A stretch of DNA of 20,637 nucleotides from Pelargonium cotyledonis. Lineage: Eukaryota; Streptophyta; Magnoliopsida; Geraniales; Geraniaceae. The stretch lies in assembly GCA_036897625.1 (NCBI GenBank), contig JAYMTA010001318.1, positions 1 through 20,637 of the forward strand, given 5' to 3'. The notes beneath the pieces are model-generated. The model was given only the letters and a program-made list of their open reading frames with translations. It made no database searches and was not told the origin of the DNA. Shown one piece after another: positions 1-9,262 of the stretch. Positions within the stretch are counted from its first letter, which is position 1. The number at the start of each line of letters is the position of its first letter. The translations under genes were made by a program, and so were the position numbers.

Positions 1-1680
1 GCCGATAAACTCTGGAAAAAACTCAAACCCTAGCCGTCAAGAGGACGGAACCGTACAGAGCGGTAAAACCACTAGAAAATTTAGAGTCCCTTGTGGTATT
101 TATTTTTATGATTAACAATTCAAAATTTTAATTTGTATCACTTTTTTTTTTTCTTTTATCTTTTGCTTTATTCTACTTTGTCAGCACAGTTTCGTGTAGA
201 AAAAGCGTTGGATGCGAAGTACGCACTCCGCGTACTGTAGACGAAAGCACCCGCGATTTCCACTTCTTGCCTTTTGTGCGTCATTCAACTTCTAAAGATG
301 AAGGCCAAAAGTACAACCCACCGATGCACAGAGTTTCCTTCCATATTCACAGCTCCAGAACGTACCACCCTTTCCAGCTATCACCTTTTTTTCGCCCGAC
401 CAAAAAAGAGAAAAAGAAATATTTTTTTTATTACTATTATATGTACATATATATTCAATTTATCTACTATTTTTTAACATTTTTCAATTTACTTTATTTT
501 TTGTTCAAATTCAGATCGAAAATTATCTTGCAATCATTTGAAATTTGAGTCGCGTAAAATAAGTTCAATTGTTCCTTTCGTCGACGTAATTCCACTTGAG
601 CATACAGTCTATGCATGCGTAATTAGAAATTTGGTCCACAACCTACGCCCATTTCGGATCATATTCAAATTAGTTTTCTTAGGCCAAACTTAAAAAATAA
701 TATGATATCTCGATTTGTCCATTCTAAATCGGTTCTAGTTCGTATATATTATATTTACAAATTGAATTGAGTTTGATCCAAATTCAGTTCTCATGGCTTA
801 CTGATTTTGTTTATTCTCATATAATTGACAACTTGAAAACCACCCCAACATCAAGTCATTTTGCATCAACGAACACTCAGTACAACAAGTAGTTAATTTC
901 ACTTGGTCTTTTGAGATATCAATTTTGAACATCGGTTTTGAGTTTTGACATAAATGTTGATAAAAAAAATGTTTTCACCTCACCAAAATTGACAAGTCAA
1001 CATGTCTTGACGAATTTAAAAAGCTCATCATTTTTTAACAGTGTTTGAGTACCAAAAACGATTATTACATTTTAGATTTTTTCCTATGCAATAAATGTTT
1101 GAGAATCACCACATCAACAGAATCGTCAAGTCAACTTGTCATAATGAATTAAAGAAATGCTGCCATCTTTAATTATGTTCGATGCATCCAAAACGACGCC
1201 GTCTTGAGTTAGGTAAAAACAAAATAAAATCACCTCCCAAAACCTCCATACTTTATACGTAAACAATGAAACTCACACTTATTACAAGTCAAGTGAGGTG
1301 TTTTATTTTAAATTTGTTTTCTCTATAAATATGTTTATATATACTTTTGTTATTATTTACAAACAAACTATGACACAATTTAATTTAATTTAATACAAAA
1401 ATAAATAAAAGTAATAAACCATTACACTGGTCAAATTCAGTCAAAACTGTTTAATATTAACAATTATTTCAATTTAATTCATTTATATATATAAAAAAGT
1501 TAAATTTCACTTTGATTTCACCTATATTTATTTGCCGGGAGAAAAAAACAGAAATATAAAATTTTCCTGGCACAAATTGCCTCTGACACGCGTCACCAAA
1601 CTCCGTTAACTGTAACGTCGCCGTCTCAAAAGCCTAAACCCAAAAAGCTCAAACGCCGTTAACAAAAACCGTCAAAAACG
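1..1680. other. Intergenic AT-rich DNA, including the upstream region of the RING gene
   Basis: I see no convincing coding region here; the open frames are short, low-complexity and have no recognisable motif. The first ~60 bases are less AT-rich and hold AAACCCTA (25-32), a telo-box core common near plant transcription starts, so the left edge could be the 5' region of a minus-strand gene lying outside the window. A short hairpin lies at 218-236. A diverged repeat pair with a ~134-bp period lies around 930-1165. A TATA-like TATAAATA is at 1324-1331, too far upstream for the CT-rich leader at ~1690-1837 unless the first exon is long. Confidence 0.6.
1600..1665 (+). promoter_or_regulatory. Candidate proximal promoter motifs of the RING gene (two CCGTTAAC, one telomere-like box)
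   Basis: Two copies of CCGTTAAC occur at 1603-1610 and 1656-1663. On the minus strand they read GTTAACGG, containing the AACGG core of MYB3R/MSA-type sites. Between them lies CCTAAACCC (1633-1641), an exact fragment of the plant telomere repeat as found in telo-box promoters. The block sits just upstream of the CT-rich leader. Motif presence is seen; regulatory function is inference. Confidence 0.3.
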
Positions 1681-1689
1681 ACCTCACTC

Positions 1690-1837
1690 ACTCTTCCGTC
1701 TCTTCACTGCAACAAAATAGCAGCCACCATTTTCTTCTCGGTCTCCTCTTTGTTTCTCTCTCTAAAACCTCTCTCTCTAGATTTCGCCTTCCTCAGTTCC
1801 TCTTCGGCTTCGCTAAGACAAGCTCCAATCACGCAAG
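1690..1837 (+). other. 5'UTR exon 1 (non-coding) of the RING gene
   Basis: A pyrimidine-rich stretch with CT runs, typical of plant leaders, ends at AAG before a GT at 1838. It contains no ATG. The 5' limit is approximate. It would join to 4100 (or 4103), just before the start codon at 4211. The joined leader is also free of ATGs, which supports the model. Confidence 0.5.
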
Positions 1838-4099
1838 GTTCGTGAATCGATATGTATATATGTATATATAGATATATATGTTACTGTATGTGTTTGTGTT
1901 CATATTTATGTATTTATTGTGTTGGTAAGTATAGGATTGTGAATAACTGGATTGATTTTTGTTTTCATTTTGGAAAATTGCGGAGTTATTGACAGCGAGA
2001 ATCGAAAAATTGAGGTGTAGAACTCGGATCTACCTGAATTGCAGAGTGCGTGCTGATTTCTAATTTTAGGGTTTCTGTGATTTGGAATCACTCTAAATTG
2101 GCTGATAAGTAGCAGATTTTGTGGAGTGTTCCGGTTTTGGTTTTGGAGATGTGTGTGGTTTGCTGTGTTTCAATGGCTTTGTGGTTAGTTTGAAGTCTGG
2201 AGTCTGGACAGTGATTTTTTTGGGTGTAGGAGAGTTAGTTGTAGAACTCAGACAGTGTAGACAGTAGCGTACATGTAGTTACTGTGTGTGTTTGCGTTTA
2301 TATACATATGTGTATTGTTTCTGTATGTATAGGATTGAATCATTCTGGATTGATTTTTCGTTTTATAGTTAAATTATGAAGGTATTGAGTGTGAGAATCG
2401 GATTCTGGTGAATAGGGCAGTGCGTGCTGATTTCTAATTTCAGTGTTTTTGTGATTTGGAATCACTCTAATTTAGCTGATAAGTAGCAAATTACGTCGAG
2501 TGTTTTGGTTTTGTGTTTGTTTCTGGTGTTTGTTGTTTGATTTTTGTGTTTTCAATGGCTTTGTGGTTAGTCTAGACAGTGAGCTGTTGAGTTAGGAGGC
2601 TTTGGAGTTTGGAATTAGACAGTATGTGGACAGTAGAGGCGTTTTGACAGCTGATTTTGGAATTGACTTGTATTAGATTTGTGTTTGCCCTATTTTTGGA
2701 TCTTTTTGTATATGAATGTAAAGATGAGTAATGTTACTGACATATATAAAATATGTGTGTGCACGTGTGCGCACATGCCACTGTATGTGTGGTTTTTATG
2801 TACATGATTGTTTCTTCTTCTGGATTTAGTTTTGGTTTTTGGAAATTATGGAGTTACTGACCATGAGAATAAGATTTTAGAGGCGTATAACTCGGATCTG
2901 CCTGACTAGTGCAGTGCTTGATGTTTTCAATTATTTATTTATTTTTTATTTTTTGGATTCAGAATCACTTTAACTTGGCTAATAAATAACTGATTATGCA
3001 GTGTTCTGGTTTTGTGTTTGTTTCTGGTTTACTGTTTAATGTTGTGTGTTTCAATGGCTTTGTGGTTAGTCTAGACAGTGAATTGTTGAGTCTAGGAGAC
3101 TAGTTTTTTGAAATCAGACAGAGTATGGACAGTAGCATATGCATCGTTGCTGTGTGTGTTTGCGTTCATATACATATATGTATGGTTTTTGTATGTGTAG
3201 GAATGTTTTCTTTTCTGGATTTATTTTGTGCTTTTTATTGTGAAAAATTATGGAGGTATTGATTGCGAGAATCAGATTTTGGAGAAGTAGAACTTGGATC
3301 TACCTGACTAGGCAGTGCTTGCTGATATTTTATTTTAGGGTTTTTGTGATTTGATCCTTTGGAATCACTCTGATTTGGCTGATAATTAGCAGAATCTGTA
3401 GTGTGCTACAGATTTGATTTTTGTTTTGTGTTTGTTTCTGGTATGCTGTATGATTTTGTGTGTTTCAATGGCTTTGTGGTTCGTCTCGACAGTTAACTGT
3501 TGAGTGTAGGAGACTTTGGTGTTTAAAATCAGAGAGTGTGACAGTAGAGGGATTTTTGGCAGTTGATTTTGGAATCAACATGTAAAAATCATTTAGCTTT
3601 GCCCTATTTTTGGATATATATGTATATGTATGTGTATATATTTTGTATGGAAGTAAAGAGGAATAACCCTATGAAACTCCAAAGGGTCTTTGAACATGAG
3701 GCTGTGATGTTTTGGCTACAAAATAGTTTAAAGTTTTTTATTGTGGGGATTGTGATTTGGAACAATTCTTCAATCAACTGCAACTTAACCACTGATTGAG
3801 GTATGATGATTCTGTTTTTTGATTGTTTATAATATGATATTGAAGTTAAAACTGTTAATTTCAGTGTTAAAAGCAGAGGTAATAGGTAGTATGAATTGAA
3901 CCATTGGTAGTAAGGAAACATAAATTTACTTTGTTTCAATTTTTCCCACATTTTGATTTTTTTGCTTTAATGCTTGATTTTGTATGTTCTTTCTTATAAA
4001 CAAATGAGGGCATTAGATACCGGGCTTTAAATTTTTGCTTCTGAGTAACATAAAATTGATTAATGCATTGATGGTTTATTTTGCTGTTTATAATTTCAG
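1838..4099 (+). repeat. Long 5'UTR intron made largely of four tandem diverged repeats (a duplicated dimer)
   Basis: The 14-mer CAATGGCTTTGTGG occurs at 2171, 2553, 3052 and 3466. A second anchor, GAATCACT, occurs at 2085, 2459, 2962 and 3362. Each copy also carries a related block ending in GGATCTACCTGA or a variant, followed by AGTGCGTGCTGATTT or a variant. Copies 1 and 3 share the downstream flank GACAGTAGC then TGTGTGTTTGCGTT. Copies 2 and 4 share GACAGTAGAGG, then CTATTTTTGGAT near 2690 and 3604. The array is therefore a ~0.9-kb dimer duplicated in tandem, spanning about 1846-3660. Short open frames inside are not conserved and are not genes. After 3660 the intron holds nothing I recognise. 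Confidence 0.8.
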
Positions 4100-4210
4100 C
4101 AGTGCTGCTAGTTTAGGAATTCTGATTACCAGTTGGGTGTGAATTTTGGAGTTTTGAGTGGGAGTCATTGGAAATTTGGAATAGAAGTTCTTATAGTCTT
4201 GTAACTAAGC

Positions 4211-6685
4211 ATGGGGAATGCTTGCTGTGTTGCTGGTAGAGACAAAGCTATAATTAATGGATCCAGTGCTGAAGTTATGCAGAGGAATATCCGCCATTCA
4301 CCTACATGGAGTTTTCGATGGGACAACCGAGGGCGAGTAGCTGGTGAAGAAACTTCTATAAATTGGTTTTCTGATGGAGCTAGCCGTAATGGTGGATCTG
4401 ATACTAAGTTTGATTCAACATATGCATCAGAAGAAGGAAGTCCTACGGATAATTTTCGAAGACGTTCTTGGCAAAAGTCCCCCTCTTTTGAAGGATCCTC
4501 TGGGCATGCGAAGACCCCTTCTTCAGGTAGACTACTGTACTCAGTGCACTCTGTGTCTAAGCATTCTTATTATACATCTCTAATTGTATGTGTAGAGGAC
4601 CAACTCAACTAAAGCTTAAGCTGAAACTTGAAAGCCCAATAATATACTTTAACAGTATGGTTCTACTTGTGCTTCCTACTTCCTCAGTTCTCATTGTTAT
4701 CAATCAGTGCAGCCAAGATATTTCTAATACATTACGTAGTCCAGCAATCAGCATGCATCGTTTGAGATGTTATCAAAATCATGTTCATGCCTAGCTGGTT
4801 TGGATATTATAGATTGTCTTCATATATGATTAAAGCTGCATTACTTTCATTCACTCGATATTGATTTTTGGGTCATGTGCTTTTGAGGGATTAAGCAACA
4901 ACAGAGGCAAACAATGAATGCCCGTTTGATCTAGAGGCAAGGATACTCTGGCTCAAGAGGTATTTCTTGATAGAAAGAGTGATAGTGAAATGAATAGGTT
5001 ACTGTATCTCTGTTTGCTGTATGCGTGATATAAGTATTGAGGATTAAAGGTTTACTCTCTTTTGGAAAATTATCGTAACTATTACCCTTAAAGATGCGTT
5101 ATGGAATACAAGGTTGTCTTGATTAAGGCTCATTGATTTGGATGAAGATCATGACTATGATTTCACCTAGATCTAGCAAAAAATGGCACTCTAGTAAATT
5201 GGCTGATTTAAGAGAACTTGTTCTACAGGGAGATGTGATGCAATAAGCATGTGACATGCTTACTTCTATCCTATTATGGTTCAGTATTTGAGAGGTGTCG
5301 TTTTTGGAACATGCCGTGTTTAGTTTCTCCAAAAATCAGGCTGGCCTAATTATTTATTTGTCGCTTACCACATACAGATACACTAGATGATAAAATTGAA
5401 TAGGCTATAGGTGGAGGTTTCAAACTCGGCTATTTGTTAATCCTTTTCTTTTCTTCTTGGTGGTTCCTCTCTGATTAGCAATAGAAGCAGGTTAGTGTGG
5501 TGTTTAGTGGCATCATATATATTGAGAGCAAGTACGTTTTATGGTTCCATCTTTGGAATTCCATGATTGTTAAAATCTGATATAATCCTGTCTTTTGCAG
5601 ATCATTCTATTTCTAGGAATATCTCCATGGATGTGAATTTGGAACAGGTAAAGCTGATTCAAGGGAACAGGTTATTTTATGCTGTGTTTTTTATCCTTTT
5701 TTCTTATACGACGTCTTTTGATATATGTTGACCTTTTTTTTAGGTGAAAGAGTTGGCAGAATCTCCAGCACCATCGCATCCTTCTCCCACAAAACTATTG
5801 CTTTCGTTGCCTTCAACATCGTCCATGACAGCATCTCCCTTGTCCTCCCAAAGTCACCTGCACCCTGCTTGTTCAACGCCATCAAGGTGGGCCCGCCGAT
5901 CTCCAGGGCACCAGCTATTTCGTCAAGTTTCTGATAGCCGAATACCGGGAATGAAGTCACCAAGCAGTGACTCAATATCTGAAGAAAGGCCAGTGCTTCC
6001 GCCATGGAGCAATGAATCAACTCGGGCCTCTCGTGGCGGATCTTCTGATGGTTGGTCTATGAATGCCTTTTCTGAGCTCATGGCGACATCTCATAGAGAA
6101 AGGTGGTCTTTTGACAGTGAGTCCTATGGGCCTAACCGCGACAAACTTACCAGATCCAGTAGCCGTATCTCATCTTCTCCCTCTGTTGATTTGCAAACAT
6201 GTGGGGTTTGCTCAAAGTTTTTGACTGAAAGATCATCGTGGAAAAGCCCTGAACTTGCTGCTGTTGCTGTTCTTATTTGTGGGCACGTCTATCATGCTGA
6301 GTGTTTAGAGAATATGACTCCTGAAGTTAACAAGTACGACCCAGCTTGCCCGGTTTGTAAACTTGGAGAGAAGCAGACACTGAACGTGTCTGAAAAAGCA
6401 TTGAAAGCTAAAATGGATTCAAAGACTAAAAACAACAAGAGATCGAGGAACAGGGTTGTGGATAGCGATGTTAGTAATGATTCTGTTGAGCTTGATCGCA
6501 TGAAAAGTAACGGGCATGAACGCAAGGGTCCAAAGATTGGTTCCAGTTCCAGCATGAAAAGCTTAACGAGCAAGCCTTTCTTGACGCGACACTTTTCCTT
6601 TGGGTCAAAGGGGAGTCGGTCCTTGTCAGAGAATCATTCTATCAAGAAAAAGGGTTTCTTCTGGGCAAAATCAAGCAAAGAGTGA
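4211..6685 (+). CDS. RING-H2 zinc-finger protein with N-terminal acylation signal, probable E3 ubiquitin ligase
   Basis: Coding exons are 4211-4526, 5601-5647 and 5744-6685, joined in frame through GT..AG introns to give 434 residues. The protein starts MGNACC, a consensus for N-myristoylation at Gly2 and palmitoylation at the cysteines, so attachment to a membrane is expected. Residues ~30-60 hold a conserved PTWSFRWDNRGRVAGEE block, followed by a long Ser/Pro-rich, probably disordered region with SPAPSHPSPTK. A C3H2C3 RING lies at residues 274-326: CGVC, then CGHVYHAEC, then CPVC. The tail is Lys/Ser-rich and basic. In plants this family is annotated as RING/U-box superfamily protein; ligase activity is inferred from the intact zinc ligands. 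It resembles At4g39140 and At2g21500 as I remember them. Coding intron 1 (4527-5600) and intron 2 (5648-5743) show nothing else. Confidence 0.9.
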
Positions 6686-6788
6686 GCTTCTTCTTGCTTT
6701 TACGAAGGTAATGTTTATCTCTCTCCTCTCTCCTCACTACACAATCCACTTCTTGCTTTGGTATTACTAGCTAATCCTATGCCCATCC

Positions 6789-7042
6789 TAGAGCTGGCAA
6801 TTCAGACCCGAACCTGTTTGCACCCGAAATTTGACCCACATTTTTGTGTGTTTTGGTCGCACAAAGTAGACTCGATTAAATTTTGAGTCGGGTTGGGTTT
6901 GTCATGAAAGATGTGCAGATCAGGTTCCATGTCAAACCTGCAGTCCAACCCACACCCGCACCTCTTGCGGATTCAGTTAGAGTCGGGTCTTTTCAGTCCA
7001 AACCTGAAAAAAATCCGATCGGAATTTGAATTGTCAGCTCTT
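6789..7042. mobile_element. hAT-like MITE, GGGTCGGGTT family
   Basis: The left end reads TAGAGCTGGCAATTC and the reverse complement of the right end (7028-7042) reads AAGAGCTGACAATTC, matching at 13 of 15 positions. The flanking octamers GCCCATCC (6781-6788) and GCCTATAA (7043-7050) agree at 5 of 8, compatible with an old 8-bp target duplication. The interior is made of GACCCGAACC- and GTCGGGTTGGGTT-like words and has no coding capacity. hAT elements make 8-bp target duplications and often have ends of the type YAGGGNTGNCAA; assignment to the superfamily is inference. Confidence 0.6.
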
Positions 7043-7464
7043 GCCTATAACACCTCAGTGAGCATAATTAGAATCACATGTGTACATACATTGACACTAA
7101 CCATAAAAGGGCGGTCAAGTGCAAGAATCCTACCATTGCACCGAGGCTCACCTTTTGTTGACACACACTTTCACCGTTCTATAAAGAGTGTTGAATTTTC
7201 ATTTTTCACAAAAATTATGGACAAGCTAGTTAGTGTTGTATTTTCTATTACATACCTTAGTCTAAGAAACCTGTGGTTCTAACTTCTGGTGAATCCAACC
7301 TAAAAATCAGTTGGATCTATTTTGTGCGACTTGAACCTGGAAAAAAATATGGGTAGGATTTTGAGTGACCGCGAGTTTGGAATTTTGGATACGAATTGCC
7401 AGCTTTATCAATAAATACTTGTGATATTTTGGGGAGTGAGGATGGAGTTGAAACCACTCACTTC

Positions 7465-7629
7465 TAGAGCCGACAATTTGGATCTAAACCCGTGGGGACG
7501 TGAAACCCAACCAAAAAGGGTTCGTCACATAAAATAGACTGCCCTAGGGTCGGGTTCCCATTGAGTGTTCCTTGGAAAATTGCCGGCCGGGTTGGGTATT
7601 TTCAACCTGAACCCAAAATGCCACTGCTT
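7465..7629. mobile_element. Degenerate hAT-like MITE of the same family
   Basis: It starts TAGAGCCGACAATTTGG and ends near CAAAATGCCACTGCTT, whose reverse complement is a poor copy of the left end. The interior shares the word CATAAAATAGACT and a GGGTCGGGTT stretch with the neighbouring element at 6789. I see no clear target-site duplication, so the limits are approximate. Confidence 0.45.
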
Positions 7630-8769
7630 CAAAACATCAAACAAGTTACTTGTACAAAAAACTCTATCCTTTGAAAACTTTTAGACTTGTATGACTGATA
7701 CGTTTCCTATCCTTACACAGATTCGACCCTTGATATCTGCAGTTCACTTTGAACCAAAAGGTTTGTGAAGAGTGCAATATATATGTAGGAACTTCCTAGG
7801 AAACATCTGCATCTGCATACACGTTCCGAAACTTGAAAACAGGATTTAGCTCATGGAGTTTACACTTTACACTGTAAAGTATTGTTGAAGGGGAAGAATA
7901 TATTTAGGACAGTAGGAGAAAGATCAACCAGCTTTACTTATGATATAAAAAGTAAAAAAGAAACGGTGGAGGAAAATGTATCGGGAAATTAATGATATCA
8001 CAATTCTTATTTCTGTACAGTTCCTCTATTTGTTTCTTGCATTGGACCAAGAAAATAGAATTCTGAATGGTTATGGCCTTAAGGGTCCTTTGTATTGCCA
8101 CCTTGGCTAATCTTGTGCTCCTAAAGTGATCCACTGTTGCAATTTGTGTCCTGTTATATTTTTGTTGTTTCGACATATTTTTATAGCAAATTGAAGCTAT
8201 TATGTTCAAAGATTAGACCAGCAGCTTGGTGGCTGTTTTGCAGGCTCTGAGGTGTTACTTGTGAGCTATTGGCTGTACAAGAAGATTGTACGCGTCTCGA
8301 TACGCGATGATCTGTGATTGTGTTGGCAATTTGATCCTGAAATACACATTACATTTTTGCGGGTTCAGATAGCATAAATTATACCTATTGATCTATGGGT
8401 CGGGCCATTGTAACAACTTTGATTTTCTCACCTACAACTTGAAATCTGTACGGACGCCAGGGGTGCGCGTGTGCAGGGTGGGTTCGGGGTTAAATAACCC
8501 GTCCAAGAAACCCGACATGAATAGCCAGTTCCATGTGTAAATAGAATTTGTGTGTGGCATACTCAATTCACATACTTGAGGATTATGATTTAAAATATAT
8601 ACCGTAAGTATAATCTATTTTCATAGACGGGATATTTATAAAAGTAATTGAAATGGTTTTGCCCCTTATTAAGGTTACAATCTCAATTCGAAGTAGAGTA
8701 TGTTGTGTCCGTCGTATTGAAAGTTGATTATGTGTTGCACGATTTAATACAAATACAATATATATGGTA

Positions 8770-9010
8770 GCCATCTCATGATGAATGGTTAAATACGAAC
8801 ATGACACATTTGACACCTAAACAAGTCACGTTAACACGAACATGACCAACGCATTTCACTTTATGTTTGACACGAGACTTCCCAATGAAATTGAAACGAC
8901 ACAATTCAACATGAACACATCACAATTATTAAATACGTTGAGTTCTTCCAATGTGAATACAAACCCGCAAAACAAATTAACAAAATATATCAATCTTGAC
9001 CATTTCTATC
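8770..9010. repeat. Possible fragment of a CGTGTCGTGTT-type MITE upstream of HISN7
   Basis: The minus strand at 8821-8807 reads TTTAGGTGTCAAATG, similar to the terminal TAGGGGTGGCAATT of the element at 14967. The flanking words ACACGAACATGACC are typical of that family. Both ends cannot be defined. Short open frames crossing this segment have no recognisable protein. Confidence 0.3.
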
Positions 9011-9262
9011 GAATTTTAACAGTTCAAATATTTGATTTTGCGTAAACATAATTCAAGAACAAATTCGATACCAACATTTCATAAACAATTTTATCGGTTT
9101 TTCTTTTCCCAGACCTTTAAAATGAAAATTGGGTATTGGTCTAGGAATATTTTAAAGTTTTCTCAGCATCCAAACAGATCATAACACATCGTCTCTGCTC
9201 TCTCAGTCACTGTCTCACTCTCTGATCTCTTCTTCTTCTTCCCGCCGATTCTCTGTCTCCAA

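Larger units (their letters stand above)
6686..9262. other. Intergenic region between the RING gene and HISN7, rich in short MITE-like repeats
   Basis: No gene is supported here. The left half carries GGGTCGGGTT-type repeats with hAT-like ends (6789-7042, a further end at 7393-7407, and 7465-7629). Bases 6708-7720 could be a 3'UTR intron of the RING gene. A 17-bp inverted repeat lies at 7864-7880 (arms ACTTTACA and TGTAAAGT, one-base spacer). Further right, 8360-8535 and 8770-9010 hold weaker repeat-like segments rich in CCCG or ACACGAAC. The 5' leader of HISN7 is the CT-rich run at ~9190-9262. The 123-residue open frame starting at 6911 lies across a MITE and is not a gene. Confidence 0.6.

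Noticed and set aside
267..548. A 93-residue open frame upstream of the RING gene
   Set aside because: It becomes a run of Phe, Tyr and Lys from AT-rich DNA, with no motif and no neighbouring exon.
3563..3951. Open frames on both strands inside the RING leader intron
   Set aside because: They lie within or next to the tandem repeat, are not shared among its copies and contain no domain.
6911..7282. A 123-residue open frame between the RING gene and HISN7
   Set aside because: It begins inside a MITE, crosses its right end and has no recognisable domain.
8280..8345. A possible box C/D snoRNA (GATGAT then CTGA)
   Set aside because: Box C is not a match to RTGATGA and there is no terminal stem.
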